Assembly (NCBI RefSeq): GCF_001421325.1
Contig: NZ_LMJY01000020.1
Coordinates: forward strand, 1 to 64,000
Reading direction: 5' to 3'
DNA from: Novosphingobium sp. Leaf2
GTDB lineage: Bacteria; Pseudomonadota; Alphaproteobacteria; Sphingomonadales; Sphingomonadaceae
DNA length: 64,000 bases
Shown here one piece after another: positions 8,407 to 16,480 of this stretch. Position 1 is the first letter of the stretch, and every line of letters starts with the position of its first letter. The notes under the pieces were generated by a model, which was not told the DNA's origin, made no database searches, and saw only the letters and a program-made list of their open reading frames with translations. The position numbers and the translations under genes are program-made.

Positions 8407-8969
8407 CAGAAACGGCGCTCAAGCACGCGAATGGTGTCGCCCGGCTGAACAGGGGTCATTCCGTCGAGGCGGTACAGGATCTCTGCATCGCCGTTCTTGT
8501 GTCTGATGACGACACGTTTCTCATCCGCTCGGTACGTAAAACCTTCCGACTTCGCGACCGCACTGAATACCGTAAGACCTTCCACGAATGGATATTCCCC
8601 GGGCTTGTTCACTTCGCCTAAAATATAATATGGTCGGAAGTTAAGTACATCGATTGCAACGCTGGGGTTGTCGATATAGCCGTTCTTCAGTGCGTCAGTG
8701 ATTACCTGGGCAAGTAAGGGGGGTGTTAGCCCTTTTGCCTTGATTGCACCAAGGAGAGGAAAGGCGATTGCGCCCGACCCATCGACCAGATATTCTCCGG
8801 TTAGTTTTTCTTCCCCGTACACAGTGATGCGCAACTTGTCTCCGGCGCCGAGGGTGTAGGCCCCTTCAGCAGACGAAATAGCCATATCCGGCAGCGGTCT
8901 ACTGCCCGCGCAGCCGGTAACCGCTCCAAGCAAAAAAATCCCCGTTACTATGGTTCGGCTTACAAGCAT
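8406..8969 (-). CDS. Wza-like polysaccharide export lipoprotein
   Basis: This short (187-residue) outer-membrane polysaccharide export protein has a lipoprotein signal peptide with lipobox VTGC (Cys20). A Poly_export domain (about 38-112, YTLGAGDKLRITVYGEEKLTGEYLVDGSGAIAFPLLG) is followed by one SLBB domain (about 113-165, YYILGEVNKPGEYPFVEGLTVFSAVAKSEGFT). Such proteins form the periplasmic/outer-membrane passage for polymer made by Wzx/Wzy systems and dock on a Wzc-like partner, here probably the kinase at 23.0-25.2 kb. Compared with E. coli Wza it lacks the second SLBB and the C-terminal helix, as in GumB/ExoF-type proteins. It is the first gene of a five-gene leftward run reaching the ABC exporter. 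Confidence 0.93.
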   Translation of the reverse strand: MLVSRTIVTGIFLLGAVTGCAGSRPLPDMAISSAEGAYTLGAGDKLRITVYGEEKLTGEYLVDGSGAIAFPLLGAIKAKGLTPPLLAQVITDALKNGYIDNPSVAIDVLNFRPYYILGEVNKPGEYPFVEGLTVFSAVAKSEGFTYRADEKRVVIRHKNGDAEILYRLDGMTPVQPGDTIRVLERRF

Positions 8970-9188
8970 GATTTATCCGGTCACAATCAATTGAAAAATT
9001 GGTGAATGTACGGAGGGATGTTTGTCATGAACGCGCATGTGTTTCAAAACAATCAACGTTCGATTATGCGCAAATTTTTAGATTTTATTGCCATATCGGA
9101 TGAGATTCGATGTCTGAGTGAAAACCTTGTCTGGCGATATTCTGGAGGTCGCGCTGGTCAGGCGAATCCAGGCTGGAAAAATACCAAG

Positions 9189-9214
9189 TCGAGGGAAGCT
9201 GACGCTTCCCTCGA
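9189..9214 (-). terminator. Rho-independent terminator after the small RTX gene
   Basis: A perfect 11-bp inverted repeat, TCGAGGGAAGC and GCTTCCCTCGA, encloses a TGAC loop. Read leftward, it is followed within a few bases by a run of five T. It begins 31 bp after the stop of the small RTX gene and would end that transcript before the export operon. The remaining gap, 8970-9188, holds no gene that I can see and presumably carries the promoter of the leftward export operon. Confidence 0.75.
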
Positions 9215-9245
9215 CCATTTGTGCGTTCGAATTGACTTCGATCGA

Positions 9246-9686
9246 TCAATTGTAAAAGTTGTAGTCGCCGATTATCAGCTGATTTCCGTTCACCGATCCC
9301 AAAGAGATGATGTAGGACTGTTGGGTCGTGGTGCTGTAAATTGAATAAAACTGTGCATGCACGTCGCCGTTCGGATTGGTGTCGTTGTAGCCGTAGCCGG
9401 CGAACGAGATAGTCGATCCTGCCCCGAATCCTTGAAGGTACAGGAAGTCATTGTTGCCTGCTTCATAAACGCCGGCACCATGAAAGTCGTAGATGACGTC
9501 CTGGGCTTTGCCGCCAAGTCCGCTGTTTGCATTCAACGATGAATCCATGTCGGACAGCCGGATGACGAATGCGTCGTTGCCGGCGCCGCCGTAGAAGTAA
9601 TCGACGCCCTTGCCGCCCACCAATGCATCGTTGCCGCTGCTGCCACCGATGTGGTCACTACCGCTGGTCCCCGTAAAAGTTGGCAT
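9246..9686 (-). CDS. Small RTX calcium-binding protein, probable type I secretion cargo
   Basis: This 146-residue acidic protein starts at an ATG preceded by a textbook AGGAGG (about 9691-9696). Residues 5-45 carry three RTX-like nonapeptide turns (GGSSGNDAL, GGKGVDYFY, GGAGNDAFV), which bind calcium in this family. They are followed by a VIYDF-type strand and a Gly/Tyr/Asn-rich tail ending IIGDYNFYN. There is no N-terminal signal peptide, as expected for type I export. No catalytic domain is visible, so a structural or matrix role is possible. It is a single-gene unit with its own terminator, next to the type I secretion and EPS export operon. It is far shorter than typical RTX proteins and could be a minimal cargo or a decayed remnant; the clean RBS and terminator favour the former. 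Confidence 0.8.
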   Translation of the reverse strand: MPTFTGTSGSDHIGGSSGNDALVGGKGVDYFYGGAGNDAFVIRLSDMDSSLNANSGLGGKAQDVIYDFHGAGVYEAGNNDFLYLQGFGAGSTISFAGYGYNDTNPNGDVHAQFYSIYSTTTQQSYIISLGSVNGNQLIIGDYNFYN

Positions 9687-10041
9687 GTATTCCTCCTGAG
9701 TATAGATACTTAAAAGTTAAGCTCTATCGAGCTAAGTAGACCAATATCCGGATTAGTTGTTAAGGCAAAACGGCCTGTTTTAACGATTTCACGGACTGTT
9801 AATTATAGATCATTACAAAATTTAAACTCAAGGTTTTAACCGACCCATTTCCGATCCGGAGTGGTATTGATGGATCCGTTCTGGATTTAATCGGATGCGA
9901 CCTATTGCGGTTCGCGATATATGTATCCAGACATAAATTGTCTGCGGTTTATTCTTGCGGCCGGCTAGTAGCTTGGCAAGTAAGTGTCACGTAAATCAGC
10001 TTTGTATGGTGATTTTACGATATGCGGCGAAAGAAAATAAT
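9687..10041. other. AT-rich divergent intergenic region
   Basis: About 350 bp separates the leftward small RTX gene from the rightward pyruvyl transferase gene. The DNA is clearly more AT-rich than its surroundings, especially 9700-9860. It contains only short inverted repeats: AGCTC/GAGCT around 9720-9733 and AAAAC/GTTTT around 9766-9780. It probably holds two divergent promoters, but no convincing -35/-10 pair stands out. An in-frame upstream ATG at 10006 is an alternative start for the rightward gene. Confidence 0.4.
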
Positions 10042-11052
10042 GTGAAGTTGCTGAATTATTCACCACCGGTTCCCAACTTCGGCGACGATCTTAATCTTAA
10101 ACTGTGGCCTGCAATGGCGCCTTCGTTTTTTTCGGATGAGAGCGGTGAAGAGGCCGAAGACGAGGCATTCGTCGGTATAGGCACGATCATCGGCATAGAT
10201 CCTGGGCGCGCGACCAAGCTGCACGTATTTTCAAGTGGCGTTGGCTACACCCGGTTAGATCGCTGGCGGGGGCTTGCCGTTCGCTACCACTGTGTGCGTG
10301 GGCCGGTTTCGGCACGGATCTTGGGTCTGGAGGAGCGCTGTGCACTGACTGACGGCGCAATCCTTGCTCCGCTATTCGGCAATTTCGAGTGTTCGAGCAA
10401 CGCGGCCCGGGGCGATGTCGTGGTGGTGCCGCATTTCGAAAGTATGCAATTTGCCGGTTGGGATAACGCCGTAGCGATGGTAGGCTTCAAACTGATTGAT
10501 CCGCGTGGGTCTCCCGCCGAAGTCATTAAGGCGCTGGCTGGAGCACGTTTGGTGCTTACCGAATCGCTTCATGGCGCCATATTGGCCGACGCCTTTAACG
10601 TGCCGTGGCGCGGTTTTGCTGTATCCCGGAATTTCTCGACGGCGAAGTGGGCGGATTGGGCGGCATCGGTGGGTGTGGATGCGACAATAACGATGGTGCC
10701 ACCACCAGATCCCATGCCGCTTTTGCAATTCGGAAAGCGTGCGGAACCATTCGGTGCGCGGTTGGAGCTTTCGCTTGAAGTTGCCATGCGCGAATTTACT
10801 GCCAGAGTGTCCAGTCCGGGGCAGGTTCCTTACCTCAAATTGCAGGCGAAGCGGGTGCTGCGCAGCGTTCCCGCGATGCGCAAGGTGCTCGGCTTCAATC
10901 CGGAGCGTACGGCGCAGGCCCTCGCAAAGCTTGCGGACGAAGCCCCGTATCTGAGCCACGAAGGATTGCGGCGCTCGCTAAGGGAGGAAATGCTCGAAAG
11001 GCTGCGTGCGTTGGAGCGCGAATATAGTGGCACTTCGGATGCTGTTTCGTGA
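10042..11052 (+). CDS. Polysaccharide pyruvyl transferase, ExoV-like
   Basis: This 336-residue protein is expected to transfer pyruvate from phosphoenolpyruvate as a ketal onto a sugar of the EPS repeat. Family landmarks are VPNFGDDLNLKLWPAM near the N-terminus, a central RGPVSARILG, LTDGAILAP, and the nucleotide-binding-like LTESLHGAILADAF in the second half. The GTG at 10042 is preferred because family proteins start about ten residues before the NFGDD-LN motif. In-frame ATGs at 9955 and 10006 would add 29 or 12 residues with no family support. It stands alone on the plus strand upstream of the GH16 gene. The last 60 residues are basic and Leu-rich, without an assigned role. Confidence 0.85.
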   Translation: MKLLNYSPPVPNFGDDLNLKLWPAMAPSFFSDESGEEAEDEAFVGIGTIIGIDPGRATKLHVFSSGVGYTRLDRWRGLAVRYHCVRGPVSARILGLEERCALTDGAILAPLFGNFECSSNAARGDVVVVPHFESMQFAGWDNAVAMVGFKLIDPRGSPAEVIKALAGARLVLTESLHGAILADAFNVPWRGFAVSRNFSTAKWADWAASVGVDATITMVPPPDPMPLLQFGKRAEPFGARLELSLEVAMREFTARVSSPGQVPYLKLQAKRVLRSVPAMRKVLGFNPERTAQALAKLADEAPYLSHEGLRRSLREEMLERLRALEREYSGTSDAVS

Positions 11053-11219
11053 GCTACGCGTTTCGCTGGCCGGCCATGACGCCGCAGGATCCTGACGATT
11101 GCTGCTTGATTGAAACCACATAGGTAAACATCCCAGGCACTGCGCTACCCGCAAGTTATTCTGAATTTATCTGGGTTTACCAGGATCGTTACGCCGACAT
11201 TGGGAACAGCAATTCTAAA

Positions 11220-11258
11220 CCACCGCCAACACGGAAAGCAATTTTGCTCTTGTGGTGG
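11220..11258 (+). promoter_or_regulatory. Hairpin overlapping the ribosome binding site of the GH16 gene
   Basis: In the transcript, CCACC (11220-11224) can pair with GGTGG (11254-11258). ACA can pair with TGT further in, and AGCAA/TTGCT (11237-11248) forms an inner stem. The right arm contains the GGTGGGG that would serve as Shine-Dalgarno sequence for the ATG at 11270. The stem is bulged, so its stability is uncertain. If formed, it would mask translation initiation of the glycanase. About 70 bp upstream is another dyad, GGTAAAC-AT-CCCAG against CTGGGTTTACC. Confidence 0.3.
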
Positions 11259-11269
11259 GGTTCCAGATC

Positions 11270-13906
11270 ATGCCTTTTCCTTACATCAACGCGCATGGCG
11301 TTCAGCTGAGAAGTTCTGCATCTGCCGTCAAAACCTTTTTAGGGACAGCATCAGCTGAGGTGCTCAGAGGCACAGCGCAAGCAGATATCTTTCGCGGCTA
11401 TGGCGGCGGAGATAGCTATTATGGCGGGCTGGGCGACGACACGTACATAATCTCGTCCGAAAAGGACAAAGTGTTCGAAATGGCGGGCGAGGGTGTCGAT
11501 ACCGTGCGCTCGTCGGTCTATCACATCCTCGGCGCCAACATCGAAAACCTTGTCCTCGAAGGAAAAGGTTCCTGGTACGGTGGCGGGAACGACCTCGACA
11601 ATGTTATCATGGGCAACGAGTTTGACCAGCAGCTCAACGGCGGCGCAGGCAACGACGTGCTAATCGGCGGCGGCGGCGCTGACACCTTCATCGTCAATTC
11701 CGGGAACGGCAGCGACGTCATTGTCGACTTCGCTAGCGGGACGGACAAGATCCGTCTTGGCGGATATGGCGTAAGCAACTTCGGCCAGATCCAATCGATG
11801 GCCCGGCAGGTGGGAGCAGATACAGTCCTGCACTTTGGCAATGGCGAAGAACTGACCTTGCGCGATGTGAAGGCCACCAGCCTGATCGCGTCTGACTTTG
11901 CTTATGAAATCAACCGATCGGCACTGACTCTCAATTTCAACGACGATTTCAACGGCCTCAGCCTGTATTCCAAGGGTGGGACCTGGCGCACCGAATATGG
12001 GCATGGGGGCCCCGGCACCGTAGCTAGCCGCACGCTGAAGACCGAGTCCGAAGTTTACATGGACACAGACTGGGCGGGCACGGGCACGAAGGCGTTGGGA
12101 GTCAATCCGTTCGCTGTGAAGGATGGTATTCTGACCATTACGGCAAAGCCGGCCACAGCGGACGTCCTTCCGTATATCGACGGACACACTTGGACGTCAG
12201 GATTGCTGACCACCAAGTTCACGTTCGCCCAGCAATACGGCTTCTTCGAAATCCGCGCCGCGCTGCCGGCCGGGCAGGGGCTGTGGCCCGCATTCTGGTT
12301 GCTGCCTACGGATAATACCTGGCCGCCGGAACTGGATGTTTTCGAGATGCTCGGCAAGGATCCCAACGTGATCTACTTGTCCACCCACGGGATCGAGAAA
12401 GGCGCTAATACGCTGGCGCAGGACCGGGCGGTGCTCGATACCACCCAGTTCCATACGTACGGTGTCGATTGGAACAAGGACCGGGTGATTTACTACATCG
12501 ACGGCGTTGAGGTTGCTACGCAAAAGACGCCGGAGGTGATGAACAAGGAAATGTACATGCTCGTCAACCTGGCGGTGGGCGGCAATGGCAGTTGGGGCGG
12601 CGCGGCCGACGCCACCACGCCGGTTGGCGAGATGAAAGTGGATTACGTGCGCGCCTATCGGACTGCCGATACCGTCTCGGCAACGATTAACGGCACGCAT
12701 ACCGTCTATGCCGGCGGCGAGGCCATTTCTAGTCCGATAGGTGGCGAGGAAACTGCGGTGACCGCGCCCGGGCCGGTGACCGGCACGCCGACGGGCAAGA
12801 CCTACACCGGCACCGCAGGCAATGACACGTTCCGTGTGACCTCCGTGCTGGACAAAGTGGTGGAGACGGCGAACGGCGGCACAGATGCCGTCATATCCAG
12901 CGTAACGTATACGCTGCCGGATCATGTGGAGAACCTGTCTCTTACCACCGATCAGGCGATCAACGGCACCGGCAACGGTCTGGACAATCGCATCGTCGGC
13001 AATAGCGCAGCCAATGTGCTTACCGGGCTTGGCGGCAACGATTTTCTGGATGGCGCAGGCGGCGCGGACACCCTCTATGGCGGCTTGGGCGATGACACTT
13101 ACAAGGTGGACAGCAGCGCGGTTAAAGTCATCGAACTTGCCGGCGAAGGCAGGGATTCGGTGATCACCACAGTGACCTACACCTTGACCGCGAACGTCGA
13201 AAACCTGCGTCTCGACGGCGTTGCCGACATTAACGGTACGGGCAACGCCGAGGACAATCGCATGATCGGTAATGCCGGCGCAAATGTGCTGACGGGGCTT
13301 GGTGGCAACGATTACCTGGATGGCGGCGCCGGCATCGACACGCTGGTCGGCGGCAAGGGCGATGACATCTATGTGGTCGATAACACCCGCGACAAGGTCG
13401 TCGAGCAGGCCAGCGAAGGGACCGACACTGTCATGGCCAGTGCGACGTATACTTTGCCCGCCAATGTCGAGATTCTGCGACTTACCGGAAGCGGGTCGAT
13501 CCACGGCTCCGGAAACGCGCTGGCGAACAAGATCTATGGCAACGAGGGCGACAACAAACTGTTCGGATGGGCCGGCAACGACCTTTTGGAGGGCGGCGCA
13601 GGCAATGATATTCTCAATGGCGGCGCGGGCGATGACACGCTCACCGGCGGCGCCGGTGCGGATACCTTCGTGTTCGGCAGCGGCTACGGCAAGGATACCG
13701 TGACCGATTTTCAACATGGCATGGACAAACTGGTGCTCGTCAACGTGAAGGCTGCGGCAGTGTCAATCACCCAGACCGCGCTGGCCACTGTAGTCTCGAT
13801 CGGTGCGGACACGATCACGCTGACCGGCGACCCGCATTTCGCTGCTTCCGACATCACGTTCCTGACCTCTGCGGCGTATGATGGAGGCCTTGGCCTTATG
13901 GTCTGA
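11270..13906 (+). CDS. RTX-GH16-RTX secreted endoglucanase/glycanase (ExsH-like)
   Basis: This 878-residue protein has a family-16 glycoside hydrolase domain (about 215-470) between an N-terminal RTX block (about 30-200) and a long C-terminal RTX block (about 505-835). The GH16 motif ELDVFE is complete, giving Glu354 as nucleophile and Glu359 as acid/base, with WPAFWLLP just before it. The C-terminal block repeats a 95-residue module (NGTGN-x-DNR-x-GN-x-ANVLTGLGGND-DG-G) about three times, then a VTDFQHGMDKLVL strand and a non-RTX tail like those read by PrtD-type exporters. No N-terminal signal peptide is present. By analogy with rhizobial ExsH, exported by PrsD/PrsE to cut nascent succinoglycan, it probably trims this locus's EPS. 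The ATG at 11270 was preferred over an upstream GTG at 11252. Confidence 0.93.
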   Translation: MPFPYINAHGVQLRSSASAVKTFLGTASAEVLRGTAQADIFRGYGGGDSYYGGLGDDTYIISSEKDKVFEMAGEGVDTVRSSVYHILGANIENLVLEGKGSWYGGGNDLDNVIMGNEFDQQLNGGAGNDVLIGGGGADTFIVNSGNGSDVIVDFASGTDKIRLGGYGVSNFGQIQSMARQVGADTVLHFGNGEELTLRDVKATSLIASDFAYEINRSALTLNFNDDFNGLSLYSKGGTWRTEYGHGGPGTVASRTLKTESEVYMDTDWAGTGTKALGVNPFAVKDGILTITAKPATADVLPYIDGHTWTSGLLTTKFTFAQQYGFFEIRAALPAGQGLWPAFWLLPTDNTWPPELDVFEMLGKDPNVIYLSTHGIEKGANTLAQDRAVLDTTQFHTYGVDWNKDRVIYYIDGVEVATQKTPEVMNKEMYMLVNLAVGGNGSWGGAADATTPVGEMKVDYVRAYRTADTVSATINGTHTVYAGGEAISSPIGGEETAVTAPGPVTGTPTGKTYTGTAGNDTFRVTSVLDKVVETANGGTDAVISSVTYTLPDHVENLSLTTDQAINGTGNGLDNRIVGNSAANVLTGLGGNDFLDGAGGADTLYGGLGDDTYKVDSSAVKVIELAGEGRDSVITTVTYTLTANVENLRLDGVADINGTGNAEDNRMIGNAGANVLTGLGGNDYLDGGAGIDTLVGGKGDDIYVVDNTRDKVVEQASEGTDTVMASATYTLPANVEILRLTGSGSIHGSGNALANKIYGNEGDNKLFGWAGNDLLEGGAGNDILNGGAGDDTLTGGAGADTFVFGSGYGKDTVTDFQHGMDKLVLVNVKAAAVSITQTALATVVSIGADTITLTGDPHFAASDITFLTSAAYDGGLGLMV

Positions 13907-13983
13907 GCGCTCGCACAAAGTCGATCGGGATCGGACATAACTTCGGGCAGCGCCAGTCGACCCAGCCTGATGGTGGGACTATC

Positions 13984-14017
13984 AAAACCACGGCGCGTGC
14001 CTGCGTGCCGTGGTTTT
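13984..14017 (+). terminator. Terminator between the GH16 and polymerase genes
   Basis: A perfect 11-bp inverted repeat, AAAACCACGGC (13984-13994) and GCCGTGGTTTT (14007-14017), encloses a 12-nt loop. The right arm ends in four T. It lies 78 bp after the GH16 stop and only 13 bp before the next ATG, so readthrough into the polymerase gene may be limited or controlled here. Confidence 0.65.
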
Positions 14018-14030
14018 CAAGGTTTCCGTC

Positions 14031-15326
14031 ATGTCCGCAAGCATTTCCGATACGCAGTCGAACGGGCGGAGATCTTATCTATCCCCTACGAGCGGCACCA
14101 GCCAACTGGGGTTGCTGTTGCCCGATGTCGCGGTGCAGGACGGTGTGTTCGCCGGCCTGATCGTGTTCACGCGCATTCCAGCGAACTGGGGCATGCCCGG
14201 CGCGGCTGCCTGTCTGCTGCTGACCGCACTGTATGCCCTGATCCGGCCAAGCCAGACAGGACAAGCAGTAGTGCGAAGCTGGGTGCAGTTCGCCTTCCCG
14301 GTGTTCGCGCTGCTTTCGGTTACATGGGCCGTCTATCCCGTCGTTTCGCTGCGCGCCGCAGTACAGATGACGTTGACGGCATTTGCCGGACTGCTTCTGG
14401 CGCAAGCGCCGCGCCCGCGCGCCGTGCTGACCGGGCTGTTCGTCGCGCACGCGGTCTACACGGTCGCCTCTCTTCTGGCTGGCCAGACCCGACCCGACGG
14501 GATCGCAGGATTTCCAGCGCTGTACGGGCTTGGCGGAGAGGCGAAGAACTACTTTGCCGATACCTCGGGAACCGCGACGCTGCTGGCAATGGGCATGTTC
14601 GCGGTAAGCTTGGAGCGGCGGCGCCTGATTTGGTCGGCGTTGACGGCCATCACGGCGATCCTGTGCGCACTGGCGACCGTGCGCGCGCATTCGGCCGGCG
14701 CGGTGGCATCGCTTGCTCTAGCTGCTGCGCTGATGGCAGCGATGCTGGTGCTGCGGGGGCGCTCGGTTACGGCAAAGTTGATTTTTGCCGCATGTTTGAT
14801 GTGCGCCTTACTATTGTGCGGATTGCTGTTCGAGCCGCTGATGGCAATCGTGCAAAACCTCTCCGCCAAGGATGCCGGCCTCACCGGGCGCGGTTACTTG
14901 TGGTACAGGGCTGATTTCATCATTGCCCAGCGTCCGTGGCTGGGGATGGGGTATTTCAGTTTCTGGACGCCTGCCAATCCGGACGCCATCGGCTTGTGGC
15001 GTTACTTCGACATCAGGCAGGAAGGCACGGCATTCTCATTCCACAACAGCTACATCCAAACGCTGGTGGAGACGGGTCGAATCGGGCTGGGGGTGATGCT
15101 CGCGTGCTGGCTCATCGGCCTTGTCGCGCTGCTGCGGCGCTTTGTGATGACCCCTTCGCTCGCGACTTGTTTTTGGGTGGGCTATCTTGCCTTGCAGCTT
15201 AGCAAGACCCCCGTCGAACCGATCCGGCCCGCAGCCCTCGTTGCGCCGACAATCATGATTTTCGCAGCATTGGGCTTCGGTAACTTCCCGGTCTATCTGC
15301 GCCGCCAAGCTCGCGAGCATTCGTGA
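14031..15326 (+). CDS. Wzy-like O-antigen ligase/polymerase family membrane protein
   Basis: This 431-residue, very hydrophobic protein has about ten to eleven transmembrane segments. The Wzy_C signature (PF04932) lies in the second half: LTGRGYLWYRADFIIAQRPWLGMGY followed, after a periplasmic loop, by FHNSYIQTLVETGRIGLGVML. In this context it is the likely EPS polymerase, joining undecaprenyl-linked repeat units on the periplasmic side of the inner membrane; a ligase cannot be excluded from sequence alone. The ATG at 14031 is preferred to an in-frame GTG at 14010, which lies inside the terminator hairpin. Confidence 0.85.
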   Translation: MSASISDTQSNGRRSYLSPTSGTSQLGLLLPDVAVQDGVFAGLIVFTRIPANWGMPGAAACLLLTALYALIRPSQTGQAVVRSWVQFAFPVFALLSVTWAVYPVVSLRAAVQMTLTAFAGLLLAQAPRPRAVLTGLFVAHAVYTVASLLAGQTRPDGIAGFPALYGLGGEAKNYFADTSGTATLLAMGMFAVSLERRRLIWSALTAITAILCALATVRAHSAGAVASLALAAALMAAMLVLRGRSVTAKLIFAACLMCALLLCGLLFEPLMAIVQNLSAKDAGLTGRGYLWYRADFIIAQRPWLGMGYFSFWTPANPDAIGLWRYFDIRQEGTAFSFHNSYIQTLVETGRIGLGVMLACWLIGLVALLRRFVMTPSLATCFWVGYLALQLSKTPVEPIRPAALVAPTIMIFAALGFGNFPVYLRRQAREHS

Positions 15327-15447
15327 AATGCGGATACCCTCAGCATCCAAAACGGAGATGCTTGAGGTTCTTATGGCGCACCCCCTGTTCTACGGATCCG
15401 GGGCGTTACCGGTATCGGAGACTTCCCATTTTCAATAGCCAGCTGCA

Positions 15448-16470
15448 ATGAGCGCGCCTGTGGTGTCTGTCTTGATGGTCGCACGCAATGCTGCGCCATT
15501 TATCGATGCGGCAATCGGCTCGGTGCGTGAACAGACATTTTCCAATCTGGAAATCATTGTCGTGGATGATGCGTCCTGTGACGACACCGCCAAGATCGCA
15601 TCGAATCACGCTGCAAAAGACCAGCGGGTCCGCGTCATGGAAGGACCTTCGGCGGGCCTAAGTGCTGTGCGCAATGCCAGCCTCGACGCCGCGCAAGGGC
15701 GCTTCGCTGCCGTTGTAGATAGCGACGATATTGTGCATCCTCGGCATGTTGAATGGTTACTCGATGGTCAGAAGACCTCGGGCGCGCAAGTCTGCGCGAC
15801 CAACATGATCGTATTTCAGGACGGCGCTCCGGCAGCGGCTTTTGCCCAGGGCCTGGAGTGGCGGCAGCCACGCAGGATTGACGTGGGTGAGTTTATCGAT
15901 GGGGGTATGATCGGCCGGGAAGGGGTGTCGCTGGGCTACCTGAAACCATTGTTCGATCTGGCCTTCTTGCGGCGTCATCGGCTCCGTTACGATCAAAGCC
16001 TTCGCATCGGGGAAGACTTCGATCTGGTACTGCGCGCGATGCTGGCAGGGGCCCAGTTTCAATTCCTGCCGCCTGCCACGTACTATTATCGCAAACACGC
16101 AGCATCAATATCCCACAGGCTCGCCGTGCATGACCTTGAAGGCCTGCTTGGCGCAATGGCCGGCTATAATCCAGGAGAGCGTGTATGCGCCACCGCATTG
16201 CAGGCGCGCCGCACGAATCTTGAAGCGACGTTGCAACACCTGAGGGCGATAGAAGCGATCAAAGCTGGACGGCCGTGGCGCGCGTTACCTTCGCTCATCA
16301 ACAACAGCATGGCGCGCGCAATGACTTTCGCGGCAGGCAAGGAAGCTGTTGGCAAGCGAATAGCCGCCAAGCATGCCTTCAGACGGCGCATAAGCCCGGT
16401 CGATAATGCGTATGGCGCAATTGAACAGCTTCATGGCCTAACCAGCGTGCTTGGACGTATCGTTTCATGA
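15448..16470 (+). CDS. Glycosyltransferase family 2
   Basis: This 340-residue protein has a GT-A fold core in its first 220 residues. VSVLMVARNAAPFIDAAIGSV and EIIVVDDASCDDT form the nucleotide-binding part, VVDSDD (about 89-94) is the metal-binding DxD-type motif, and GEDFDLVLRAM resembles the ED catalytic-base motif. It should add one sugar to the lipid-linked repeat in the cytoplasm; donor and acceptor are not predictable. It begins 121 bp after the polymerase gene, a gap with no gene seen, and its stop lies 10 bp before the next glycosyltransferase start. Confidence 0.9.
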   Translation: MSAPVVSVLMVARNAAPFIDAAIGSVREQTFSNLEIIVVDDASCDDTAKIASNHAAKDQRVRVMEGPSAGLSAVRNASLDAAQGRFAAVVDSDDIVHPRHVEWLLDGQKTSGAQVCATNMIVFQDGAPAAAFAQGLEWRQPRRIDVGEFIDGGMIGREGVSLGYLKPLFDLAFLRRHRLRYDQSLRIGEDFDLVLRAMLAGAQFQFLPPATYYYRKHAASISHRLAVHDLEGLLGAMAGYNPGERVCATALQARRTNLEATLQHLRAIEAIKAGRPWRALPSLINNSMARAMTFAAGKEAVGKRIAAKHAFRRRISPVDNAYGAIEQLHGLTSVLGRIVS

Positions 16471-16480
16471 GAGAGTCGCG

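Noticed and set aside
9006..9344. A 112-codon plus-strand open frame
   Set aside because: It runs through a perfect terminator hairpin and into the 3' end of the small RTX gene, and has no credible protein features.
12197..13717. A 506-codon minus-strand open frame
   Set aside because: It lies opposite the GH16/RTX gene, and its regular pattern only mirrors the RTX repeats of the sense strand.
11250..13906. Tandem repeats considered as a CRISPR or satellite array
   Set aside because: The repetition is the coding periodicity of RTX modules in one open frame; repeat units diverge at synonymous sites and have no spacers.
13970..14914. A 314-codon plus-strand frame overlapping the polymerase gene
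   Set aside because: The overlapping frame at 14031 has transmembrane segments and the Wzy_C motif, while this one is Arg/Ala-rich noise.
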